A stretch of 47,432 bases of DNA from NCBI GenBank assembly GCA_002360635.1, contig DEQW01000010.1:1-47432 (forward strand), in the 5' to 3' direction. The position numbers and the translations under genes were made by a program. Below, one piece after another: positions 31,754-39,496 of the stretch; positions within the stretch are counted from its first letter, which is position 1, and each line of letters opens with the position of its first letter. This stretch comes from Flavobacteriaceae bacterium UBA3356 (GTDB lineage Bacteria; Bacteroidota; Bacteroidia; Flavobacteriales; Flavobacteriaceae). The notes beneath the pieces are model-generated. The model was not told the DNA's origin, searched no databases, and worked only from the letters and a program-made list of their open reading frames with translations.

Positions 31754-32875
31754 TTAAAATACAAGAACACTGCCTTTTTCGTCGCTTTTATCACTGCCAA
31801 TTATAAAATTACAACCCGGTGGCCGAATCCTGAATTGATTGTTCTGGTTTCTAAATTTCTTCATAACCATAAATATTTGTTGGTACGGCATATACTCGAC
31901 ATCAAAGATGAACAGTGTGTTTACTAAGCCTGTTTCTTGAAAAATGGTTTTTGAGGAAGCGGAAAGTGGAACGGACAGTGTTTCAGAAAGGTTTTTTAGC
32001 AAGTGTAAATTTTCAGTTAATACAATTGCTTTTTCAACTTTCGGGACATGGCTTTTTTGTTTTTCAGACGAAGTTCCTTTTCGCTTCTTTGCTAATGTAA
32101 CTCCGGTATTTACCAAGAAGTTTAATACCGTATTTGACTTGAAATGCTTTTTATAAAATATTTGCATCGCCCCATAAAACCGGTCTAAATAAGCAGCGTC
32201 TTTTTGTGTGCTTTCCCCTTTGTAATGCAAGGTTTCAGTTGAACCTATGTAATGGTTTTTAAAACCTGCTTTTTCAATTTTATAAGAAAGATCTATATCT
32301 TCCCCATACATAAAATAGTCTTCATCAAAACCTTCCACTTGGTTATAAACGCTTCGTTTTAAAAACATAAAAGCACCAACGAGTACGGAAACGTGTCCGG
32401 TTCCTTCTTCTGAAATTTTACTTGCATAATATTTTTTAGTAAAACCAAGAATTTTTAAAAGCGAGATCCAAGGCGTTGGGATGTTTCGCTTACTTTCTGG
32501 AAGAAAATTACCAGTTCCATCCAACAAATAAACTCCTATCGCGCCTATTTTTTCTGAAGACTCTATTATCCCCAAACATTTTTCAAAAACATTTTCAGAA
32601 ACTGCTGTATCTGGGTTTAAAACACATACATATTCCCCTTTAGCAACTTTTACAGCTTGGTTATTTGCTTTGCTGAAACCAACGTTCTCTTTATTCTCAA
32701 TTAATCTGACTTTAGGAAAAAATTCCTTTACCATTTTACAACTATCATCTGGCGATGCGTTGTCTACAACAATAATTTCTGCGTCTATATTTTTAACGGC
32801 ACGTTGCACACTTATTATGCACTGATGCAAAAAATAGCGAACGTTATAGTTGAGGATTACTACGGAAAGCTTCAA
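31754..32875 (-). CDS. glycosyltransferase family 2 protein with C-terminal extension
   Basis: The protein has 373 residues. A GT-A domain occupies about 1-260: LSVVILNYN at the start, EIIVVDNASPDDS, NVGFSKANNQA, the metal-binding NPDTA, and GEDIDLSYKIEKAGF as the acceptor-side E-D motif. This pattern is close to rhamnosyltransferase-like GT2 enzymes. Residues about 265-373 follow a basic linker and form an alpha/beta segment I do not recognise (VEKAIVLTENL, FIFDVEYMPYQQIF). It starts 3 nt after recR, so the two are co-transcribed although unrelated in function. Confidence 0.88.
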   Translation of the reverse strand: MKLSVVILNYNVRYFLHQCIISVQRAVKNIDAEIIVVDNASPDDSCKMVKEFFPKVRLIENKENVGFSKANNQAVKVAKGEYVCVLNPDTAVSENVFEKCLGIIESSEKIGAIGVYLLDGTGNFLPESKRNIPTPWISLLKILGFTKKYYASKISEEGTGHVSVLVGAFMFLKRSVYNQVEGFDEDYFMYGEDIDLSYKIEKAGFKNHYIGSTETLHYKGESTQKDAAYLDRFYGAMQIFYKKHFKSNTVLNFLVNTGVTLAKKRKGTSSEKQKSHVPKVEKAIVLTENLHLLKNLSETLSVPLSASSKTIFQETGLVNTLFIFDVEYMPYQQIFMVMKKFRNQNNQFRIRPPGCNFIIGSDKSDEKGSVLVF

Positions 32876-32878
32876 ACT

Positions 32879-33499
32879 TTATTGGTTTTTTAGTGACGTT
32901 TCAAACGGAATACGGTTTACGATACTGCGGCCTAAAGTAACTTCATCTGCATATTCCAATTCGTCCCCAACCGAAATACCGCGGGCAATGGTCGTAGTTG
33001 TTATTTTGAACGGCTCAATTTGTTTAAAGATATAAAAATTGGTGGTATCGCCTTCCATTGTAGAACTTAAAGCAAAAATAAGCTCTTTTATTTTTCCGTT
33101 TTTCACTTTTTCGACCAAGGTGTGAATGTTTAATTCGCCAGGACCAATCCCGTCCATTGGTGATATTTTTCCGCCAAGAACATGATACTGTCCTTTGTAT
33201 TGGCTTGTATTTTCTATCGCCATCACATCGCGGATATCTTCAACCACACAAACAATTTCTTCAACTCTATTTGGGTTTGAGCAAATTTCGCAAAGTTTGC
33301 TATCGGAAATATTATGGCAGTTGGAGCAAAAATTGATCTCTTGTCGCATTTTCTGCAAACTTTCAGAAAGTTGCTGGGTTTGGCTTTCGGGTTGCCGCAA
33401 TAGATGTAACATTAACCGAAGCGCTGTACGCTTGCCTATTCCCGGAAGTTGAGATACTTCGTTTACTGCGTTTTCCAATAATTTTGAAGAAAAATCCAT
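32879..33499 (-). CDS. recR: recombination mediator RecR
   Basis: Works with RecO (and RecF) to load RecA on gapped DNA. The protein has 206 residues: the N-terminal helix-hairpin-helix (LPGIGKRTALRLMLHLL), the C4 zinc finger (FCSNCHNISDSKLCEIC), the Toprim domain (VCVVEDIRDVMAIE to VLGGKISPMDGIGP) and the Walker-like C-terminal motif with ARGISVGDELEYADE. Followed directly by the GT2 gene. Confidence 0.97.
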   Translation of the reverse strand: MDFSSKLLENAVNEVSQLPGIGKRTALRLMLHLLRQPESQTQQLSESLQKMRQEINFCSNCHNISDSKLCEICSNPNRVEEIVCVVEDIRDVMAIENTSQYKGQYHVLGGKISPMDGIGPGELNIHTLVEKVKNGKIKELIFALSSTMEGDTTNFYIFKQIEPFKITTTTIARGISVGDELEYADEVTLGRSIVNRIPFETSLKNQ

Positions 33500-33514
33500 G
33501 AAGGTGTAAGATAA

Positions 33515-33553
33515 AAAAATGCTTCAGAAATATAACATTCCTGAAGCATTTTT
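33515..33553 (-). terminator. bidirectional hairpin between recR and the T9SS protein gene
   Basis: AAAAATGCTTCAG (33515-33527) pairs with CTGAAGCATTTTT (33541-33553). On the minus strand it is followed by more T, so it ends the transcript of the gene that stops at 33571. Confidence 0.82.
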
Positions 33554-33570
33554 AGAGTCTTTATTACTAT

Positions 33571-36048
33571 TTAATTTTTAATAAACTTCTTGGTTACCGT
33601 TCCCGCTTCGGTATTGATTCTAACAAAGTAAATACCATTGTTTAAACCTGAAACACCTACCGAATAACTTCCAGAAATAGTTACGTTTGGTTGATAAATG
33701 ATTAATTTACCAAGTGTGTCAAATATACGGATATCAGCTTCCAGATTTTGAGAAAGCTTGATGTTCAACTCATCATTTGTCGGGTTTGGATATAAACTTA
33801 CACTTTCTTCAGAAATCTTATCATCAACACTCAACGTTGGAACCTCAACTGGCGAAGCCCAAAGTCCTCTACCGTAAGTTGCTGCGTAGATCATATCGGT
33901 TTCATTATTAATTTCCAATTCGCTAACCTCAACATTTGCAATATTGTTACTGTATGGCTGCCATTCGTTTAGTCCATTATCAATATAGTAAATACCGTAA
34001 TTCATCCCTAAGTATAGACCATCGGCATTATTATCGTCCCAAACTATACATAGTGCAGAAAAGTTTGGAAGATTCTTTCTGTAATTTTCCCAAGTTTCCC
34101 CTCCATCAGTTGAGACAAAAACCTTAGAACCACTTGTAGTAGCAACCGCAACTTTATCAGGGTTTGTTGGGTGTATTGCGATGTAATTAATTGCACCACC
34201 TGGAGTTGTCATTATTTCCCAGTTGGTTGCACCTCCATCTATTGTTTTATACAATAAACTAGATCTAGAGGCATACATTATCTGATTGTTTGAAGCAGCG
34301 ATTTTTAAATTATCTAAATTGCCCCCAAAATTCTGCGAAATTGAAGACCAGCTATTTCCTCTGTTGGTAGATTTATAAACTCTAGAATACCCTGAGTATA
34401 AAACAGCAGGGACAGCCGGATCTTGTTCAAAAGGCGTAACCCAATTACCAGTTCCGGGTTCGGGAATGTTTGAATAGGAATTACCTCCGTTATCACTTCT
34501 ATAAAGGTTACCTTGTTGGGTAGTCCCGTAAAGCCTGTTAGGGTTATCATAGTCCACAAAACCTTCCATACCATCGGCACCTAACCAGTCTCTCCATCCT
34601 GCTGCTTCTGTATATACAGACGAACCGTTGTCTTGAGCTCCTCCTGTTACAACTACATCTTGAGTTTGTGAAATTCCAATTTTGTAAAATTGACGAATTC
34701 CCAAACCTTCAGACATATCCGTGAAAAAATCAGCATCGACAGTACCCCCGGGGTTTTCAGCCTTATAAATCCCTCCATCGGTACCAAGGTAAAGTGTTGT
34801 TCCTACATATTCCATGATATCTATATCTGGGTGTGAATACCCTATATTTTGACTTGCTGCAAGTCCAGGTTGCCATTCTGATGTGTTTTGAAAAGTGACA
34901 CCTCCATCTATAGATCGCCAAGTTAAAATTCCTGCTAAATGTATTTCATCTGCATTAGAAGGGTTTACAGCAATATCCATATCTCGTGGAGCTTGCCCAT
35001 AATCAAATTGATTGTAAGTAAAGTATACTCGTTGTCCCTCATGGCTTTTCACAAAGCTATCACCTGAATCAGTAGAAGTATATAATGCTTCAAAAGCACC
35101 ACCAGACTCTTCTGCTATATAAATTTTTGAAGGGTCATCTGCTGAAACTCCCATCATTTTTGCTCCCCCATTAAAACCTCCTAGCTCGGTAAATGTTGCT
35201 CCTCCATCAGTAGATTTATGAAAGCCTGAACCAGTTGCATAAACAGTAGAAGGATCGCCCGGCTTAAATTCTACATCAAAACCATATGAATCTGTAGTTA
35301 CTTGATTCCAACTAGAACCTCCATCAGTTGTTCTATATATTCCAGCATTTTGTGAAGAAGCAAAAATAATATCACTATCTGTAGGGTGCATCAATATCTT
35401 ATTAACTAAAGAGTTGCTCAAATCTGCTAAAAGGTTCCAAGTGGCACCTGCATCGGTAGATTTGAAAATCAAACCGCTAGTTGATCCGAAGAAATAGATA
35501 TCTGAGTCAGCAGGATCAATTGTTACTGAATATACGCTTAGGTTTGTGAAATAGTCACTTAAAGGAACCCAATCCTGACCTCCATTTGTAGTTTTCCATA
35601 CACCACCAGTATTAGCACCTATAATAATGTGATCATTATCTGCTTGATCAACCGATACAGCAGTTACACGCCCTACACCTGGGTTCCAGCCTGAAGTTGC
35701 ATTCCAGCTAGTTGGTCCCAATTCGGTCCAATTATCGTTCAGTATTTCCCTGGATTCTGCTGTATTGTTTAAATATGCGTTGTAGCGTTCTAGTTCTTCA
35801 ATTTTTTCAGTTACGGGAGTTAAATACCCGTTTTCATTTTGAAGGCGTAATGCATTGTATTCCCAACGTTTAAATTGTTTATATCCACTCCCCCTGCCTT
35901 TGTCTTTACCAGCAAAGTAAGCTTCGGCACTATCAATCACATCTTGTACTTTGTAAGTACCTGCATCGATCATTTTTAAATATTCTTGAGAAAAAGATGT
36001 AGTTGTTATAAAAACAGCTACAGCAAAAAGTAAAAGTTTAAAACGCAT
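33571..36048 (-). CDS. T9SS cargo with sortilin-like beta-propeller repeats
   Basis: An 825-residue exported protein. It has a signal peptide (MRFKLLLFAVAVFITTTSFSQ), then about ten repeats of the form [ST]-T-D-G-G-x-[ST]-W (KTTNGGQDW, KSTDAGATW, RTTDGGSSW, KSTDGGATF and others up to VSTDGGETW), the BNR/VPS10 propeller pattern, from about 125 to 710. The last 75 residues are a type A T9SS sorting domain: SLYPNPTNDELNI, then GIYFVRI and the ending KKFIKN. It is probably released or held at the cell surface. No protease or glycosidase catalytic motif is visible. Divergent from the SSS transporter. Confidence 0.92.
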   Translation of the reverse strand: MRFKLLLFAVAVFITTTSFSQEYLKMIDAGTYKVQDVIDSAEAYFAGKDKGRGSGYKQFKRWEYNALRLQNENGYLTPVTEKIEELERYNAYLNNTAESREILNDNWTELGPTSWNATSGWNPGVGRVTAVSVDQADNDHIIIGANTGGVWKTTNGGQDWVPLSDYFTNLSVYSVTIDPADSDIYFFGSTSGLIFKSTDAGATWNLLADLSNSLVNKILMHPTDSDIIFASSQNAGIYRTTDGGSSWNQVTTDSYGFDVEFKPGDPSTVYATGSGFHKSTDGGATFTELGGFNGGAKMMGVSADDPSKIYIAEESGGAFEALYTSTDSGDSFVKSHEGQRVYFTYNQFDYGQAPRDMDIAVNPSNADEIHLAGILTWRSIDGGVTFQNTSEWQPGLAASQNIGYSHPDIDIMEYVGTTLYLGTDGGIYKAENPGGTVDADFFTDMSEGLGIRQFYKIGISQTQDVVVTGGAQDNGSSVYTEAAGWRDWLGADGMEGFVDYDNPNRLYGTTQQGNLYRSDNGGNSYSNIPEPGTGNWVTPFEQDPAVPAVLYSGYSRVYKSTNRGNSWSSISQNFGGNLDNLKIAASNNQIMYASRSSLLYKTIDGGATNWEIMTTPGGAINYIAIHPTNPDKVAVATTSGSKVFVSTDGGETWENYRKNLPNFSALCIVWDDNNADGLYLGMNYGIYYIDNGLNEWQPYSNNIANVEVSELEINNETDMIYAATYGRGLWASPVEVPTLSVDDKISEESVSLYPNPTNDELNIKLSQNLEADIRIFDTLGKLIIYQPNVTISGSYSVGVSGLNNGIYFVRINTEAGTVTKKFIKN

Positions 36049-36138
36049 AGTTTCAATAAATAAGAAGTTAATAAGTTATTTTTTTTCAAAGTGCCCAAAT
36101 ATACTCAAAAAATAAGGTTCATAGCTCGTTAAACTTTG

Positions 36139-36146
36139 TATTTTTG
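36139..36146 (+). promoter_or_regulatory. likely symporter promoter (-7 box)
   Basis: TATTTTTG lies 29 nt upstream of the symporter ATG at 36176 and fits the -7 box. The -33 region is GTT at the expected spacing and not TTG. Confidence 0.5.
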
Positions 36147-36175
36147 AACCTTTCTTACTAAAAGTCAATAAACCT

Positions 36176-37621
36176 ATGCAACCTTTACACATTCTTTTAT
36201 TAATTGGCGGATATTTTGGTGTTTTAATGCTTATTTCATATTTCACCAATAAAGGAGGTAGCAATGCTGATTTTTTTAAAGCTGGAAAACAATCCCCTTG
36301 GTATTTGGTCGCATTTGGAATGATTGGTGCTTCATTAAGTGGTGTTACATTTATATCAGTACCGGGCTGGGTAGAAGCATCCCAGTTTAGTTATTTTCAA
36401 GTGGTTTTAGGGTATACCGTAGGTTATGCCGTTATTGGAACCATACTACTCCCTCTTTATTATCGATTAAACCTTACCTCTATTTACACCTATCTAGATG
36501 GACGGTTTGGTAAAAACTCCTATAAAACAGGAGCTTCGTTCTTTTTACTTTCTCGTGTTGTTGGAGCAAGCTTTAGATTGTATTTGGTTGCTGTGGTACT
36601 GCAAAATTTGGTGTTCAATGCTATGGGAGTTCCTTTCTGGGTAACTGTTTCCATTACTATTTTACTTATTTGGCTCTACACCTTTAAAAGCGGAATTAAA
36701 ACCATTGTGTGGACCGATACACTACAAACACTTTTTATGTTAATTGCAGTAGGAGTAGCAATTTATTATGTGTCAACAGATTTAGGTCTTTCTGCCGGTA
36801 ATATTTTTAGCTTTATAGCAGATAGTGACCTATCGAAAATGTTCTTTTTTGAAGACTGGAAAAGTAGTGATCACTTTGTAAAACAATTTTTGAGCGGTGC
36901 ATTTATAGCAATTGTGATGACAGGGCTAGACCAAGATATGATGCAAAAAAACCTGACTTGTCGTACTCTAAAAGATGCCCAAAAGAATATGTTTTGGTTT
37001 ACTATTGTATTGACTATCGTCAATTTCATCTTTTTGGCCTTAGGACTTCTTTTAACTATTTATGCACAGCAAAACGGAATAGAAGCCAGAAAAGACCAAC
37101 TGTTTCCTGAAATTGCCACTCAAGCTGGATTGGGGCTTGGTATTGGCATATTTTTCTTGTTAGGTCTAATTGCAGCGGCTTACAGCAGTGCAGATAGTGC
37201 GTTAACATCCCTTACTACTTCATTTAGTATAGATATACTTGAAATTGAAAAAAAATATAATGAAGCGAAACAAATTGCCATCCGTAAAAAAATACACATA
37301 CTTACATCGGTAATTTTAGTGCTAGTCATTATCATATTTAAATATGTGATCGCCGATGCGTCTGTAATAGCAAAACTTTTCGTTTTCGCTGGATACACCT
37401 ACGGCCCTTTATTGGGATTATATACTTATGGCTTATTTACCAATTGGAACGTAAAAGACAAGTGGGTTCCTTTAGTAGCAATAGTAACACCGTTTGCAGG
37501 ATATGCCATTAGCTACCTGTGTAGTATGTATTTCAATTTTGAATTCGGCTTCTTTATTTTAATACTAAATGGCGCCTTAACCTTTTTAGGCCTAATATTG
37601 ATTAGACGCCAAAAGGACTAA
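36176..37621 (+). CDS. sodium:solute symporter family protein
   Basis: The 481 residues with about 13 transmembrane helices show the SSS (LeuT-fold) layout. Recognisable parts: the first helix LHILLLIGGYFGVLMLISYFT, then FFKAGKQSPWYLVAFGMIGASLSGVTFISVPG (unwound helix 1 region), GLDQDMMQKNLTCRT after helix 6, and AAAYSSADSALTSLTTSFS near 340, which carries the serines of the sodium site. The solute is unknown. Its 3' end overlaps the convergent CoA-binding gene by 30 bp. Confidence 0.93.
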   Translation: MQPLHILLLIGGYFGVLMLISYFTNKGGSNADFFKAGKQSPWYLVAFGMIGASLSGVTFISVPGWVEASQFSYFQVVLGYTVGYAVIGTILLPLYYRLNLTSIYTYLDGRFGKNSYKTGASFFLLSRVVGASFRLYLVAVVLQNLVFNAMGVPFWVTVSITILLIWLYTFKSGIKTIVWTDTLQTLFMLIAVGVAIYYVSTDLGLSAGNIFSFIADSDLSKMFFFEDWKSSDHFVKQFLSGAFIAIVMTGLDQDMMQKNLTCRTLKDAQKNMFWFTIVLTIVNFIFLALGLLLTIYAQQNGIEARKDQLFPEIATQAGLGLGIGIFFLLGLIAAAYSSADSALTSLTTSFSIDILEIEKKYNEAKQIAIRKKIHILTSVILVLVIIIFKYVIADASVIAKLFVFAGYTYGPLLGLYTYGLFTNWNVKDKWVPLVAIVTPFAGYAISYLCSMYFNFEFGFFILILNGALTFLGLILIRRQKD

Positions 37622-37951
37622 CGTGCAAGCCACTTCAGTTTCAATGTTGTTTTTTTTCAACAGCTTGTAAAACTCAGGGTTTTCAGTTCCAGGGTTAAAA
37701 ATTACCCGGTTCGGTTTCAAGGAAATTATATATTCGTAATACTCCTCTTGCCGTTTTGCGTTTAAGTACAAGGTAACGGTATCGATATTTTCAAATTTTT
37801 CTTTTTCAGTAGTTATTTCTACCCCTGCTACCTCCCCTTCTCTTAAACCAACGGCCTCAACTGGATGCTGATTATCTACCAATCGGTTTATAGCAAGGTT
37901 AGAATACCGTGAAGGCTTTAGGCTAGCGCCCAATACAAGTGTTTTTTTCAT
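37592..37951 (-). CDS. CoA-binding domain protein (YccU-like)
   Basis: A 119-residue Rossmann protein. The nucleotide-binding start KKTLVLGASLKPSRYSN, PVEAVGLREGEVAG, a central TVTLYLNAKRQEEYYEYI, and VIFNPGTENPEFYKLL followed by a late cysteine (VACTLVLL) match the small CoA_binding family. Function is unknown; a role in binding CoA or a related nucleotide is inferred from the fold. The last 30 bp lie antisense to the symporter's end. Confidence 0.9.
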   Translation of the reverse strand: MKKTLVLGASLKPSRYSNLAINRLVDNQHPVEAVGLREGEVAGVEITTEKEKFENIDTVTLYLNAKRQEEYYEYIISLKPNRVIFNPGTENPEFYKLLKKNNIETEVACTLVLLASNQY

Positions 37952-38063
37952 AGTATTTATTTTTCAGAATAGAATATACAATCGCTATCTATCAACTTTC
38001 GCTAAAAGTATGTTAAAAAGAATTATTTGTGTAACAATTCTGAAATGACCTCGTCTATTGAGT

Positions 38064-38165
38064 AGAAATATTTCTGACTTTGTTGTGAAAATTTTTACGT
38101 TGATGGTTAGTGTTAATAATAGCAACAAAGTTATAAACCCGAAGCAATTTGCTTCGGGTTTGTTA
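38064..38165 (+). ncRNA. candidate small RNA 1 with terminator
   Basis: The perfect palindrome AGAAATATTTCT (38064-38075) is followed by ACTTTGTTG (38077-38085), which pairs with CAACAAAGT (38123-38131). Directly after comes AAACCCGAAGC-AATTT-GCTTCGGGTTT (38135-38161). A long stem closed by an intrinsic terminator is typical of small RNAs. The hairpins are symmetric, so the strand is uncertain, and no promoter was recognised. Confidence 0.35.
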
Positions 38166-38225
38166 TTTATATGTTAAAAAGTATTTTTCATTGAAACGTT
38201 CCTACTTTATAAGAGTCATTAGTAT

Positions 38226-38332
38226 GAGAGTCTGTTAAACTCTCTAAATCATTTATTTTGAAATAATTTCAAAGAAATTGATTTTTGTTAAGCTAGAAAA
38301 GCCTTCCATGTCTCTGGAAGGCTTTTTGTTTG
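38226..38332 (+). ncRNA. candidate small RNA 2 with terminator
   Basis: GAGAGT (38226-38231) pairs with ACTCTC (38239-38244). TTTGAAAT (38257-38264) pairs with ATTTCAAA (38266-38273). The terminator hairpin AAGCCTTCCA / TGGAAGGCTT (38299-38324) with a T-rich tail follows. The last hairpin can also end fabH on the minus strand, so only the first two stems need a separate explanation. Confidence 0.3.
38297..38330. terminator. bidirectional terminator downstream of fabH
   Basis: AAAAGCCTTCCA pairs with TGGAAGGCTTTTT across a 6-nt loop. T runs lie on both sides. It is 16 nt past the fabH stop codon on the minus strand. Confidence 0.87.
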
Positions 38333-38345
38333 TTTTAAAAAGAAG

Positions 38346-39353
38346 TTACCATCTTATAATCACACTCCCCCAAGTAAAGCCACTACCAAAAGCTGCTAAC
38401 ACTACAAGGTCACCTTTTTTAATCTTCCCAGCTTTATGAGCTTCAGAAAGTGCAATAGGAATAGAGGCTGCAGTAGTATTTCCATATTTTTGAATATTAT
38501 TAAATACTTGATCATCATTCAATTTTAATTTTTGCTGAATAAATTGAGAAATACGCAAGTTTGCTTGGTGTGGAATCAACATATCAATATCACTAACCGA
38601 CAGTCCATTTGCTTCAAGACCCTCATGGATTACTTCAGCAAAACGGACAATAGCGTGTTTAAATACAAATTGACCGTTCATATATGGGTAATACGGAATG
38701 TCTTCTTGTGGGTTTTTTTCTATAATTTCAGGAACCCAATATTCGGTACTTGGGCCTTGTAATGCTAATTCGTCTTTATGTTTTCCTTCACTATGTAAAT
38801 GGGTAGATAGAATTCCGCCTTCATTTTCTTCACTTCGAGAAACAACAGCAGCCCCTGCCCCATCACCAAATATTACCGAAACACTACGCCCGCGGGTGGT
38901 AAAATCGAGGCCGCCACTGTGGTTTTCACTTCCTATCACTAAAATGTTTTTATACATTCCGGTTTTTACAAATTGATCGGCAACCGACATGGCATAAACA
39001 AAACCGCTACATTGGTTACGTACATCAAGCGCTGGAATGGTTCGCATATTCATCATTTCTTGTATCTCAACACCACCGCCTGGAAAATACATATCGGGGC
39101 TCAACGTTGCAAAAACGATCATATCTACATCGTCTGGTTTTAAATTGGCTTCTTCCAAAGCTATGGTAGCAGCTTTCACTCCCATTACTGAAGTAGAGTT
39201 GCCATCTCCTTTTTTAATGTGCCTCCGCTCTTTAATTCCGGTACGTTCTTGTATCCATGCATCATTCGTATCCATCAATTTCGAAAGGTCGTCATTGGTA
39301 ACAACATTTTCGGGCACATAATGACCAAGCCCTGTAATTTTTGAAGTGTACAT
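38346..39353 (-). CDS. fabH: 3-oxoacyl-ACP synthase III family protein
   Basis: Condenses acyl-CoA with malonyl-ACP to begin fatty acid synthesis, or a related chain-starting step. The protein has 335 residues from the ATG at 39353 (MYTSKITGLGHYVPENVV). The thiolase-fold triad is complete: Cys115 in VRNQCSGFVYAM, a histidine in IPHQANLRI, and an asparagine in YGNTTAASIP. GDGAGAAVV and the C-terminal AFGSGFTWGSVIIRW also match. The longer sequence between residues 190 and 230 differs from E. coli FabH, so a special-purpose KAS III (for example for a lipid or pigment) is possible. It is not next to plsX or rpmF. Confidence 0.88.
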   Translation of the reverse strand: MYTSKITGLGHYVPENVVTNDDLSKLMDTNDAWIQERTGIKERRHIKKGDGNSTSVMGVKAATIALEEANLKPDDVDMIVFATLSPDMYFPGGGVEIQEMMNMRTIPALDVRNQCSGFVYAMSVADQFVKTGMYKNILVIGSENHSGGLDFTTRGRSVSVIFGDGAGAAVVSRSEENEGGILSTHLHSEGKHKDELALQGPSTEYWVPEIIEKNPQEDIPYYPYMNGQFVFKHAIVRFAEVIHEGLEANGLSVSDIDMLIPHQANLRISQFIQQKLKLNDDQVFNNIQKYGNTTAASIPIALSEAHKAGKIKKGDLVVLAAFGSGFTWGSVIIRW

Positions 39354-39496
39354 ATAATTATAGTATAAACGAAAAGGCAAGATACATATTCAAGCAATGT
39401 AAGGGAAATAAACACCCTCTATATAGTATGCGTGCATAGTAATTTGAATGGCTTCTCGTTATTTTTTTAAGTATCTTTTCAAAAAATTTGATTCTC

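Larger units (their letters stand above)
37952..38345. other. 394-bp region without a protein gene; two terminator-capped stem arrays
   Basis: No plausible coding frame is seen. The sequence holds two groups of inverted repeats, each closing with a terminator-like hairpin (38135-38161 and 38297-38330). The first hairpin is not at the end of any recognised gene. The promoter of the CoA-binding gene should also lie here (just right of 37951), but I find no consensus box. Confidence 0.6.
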
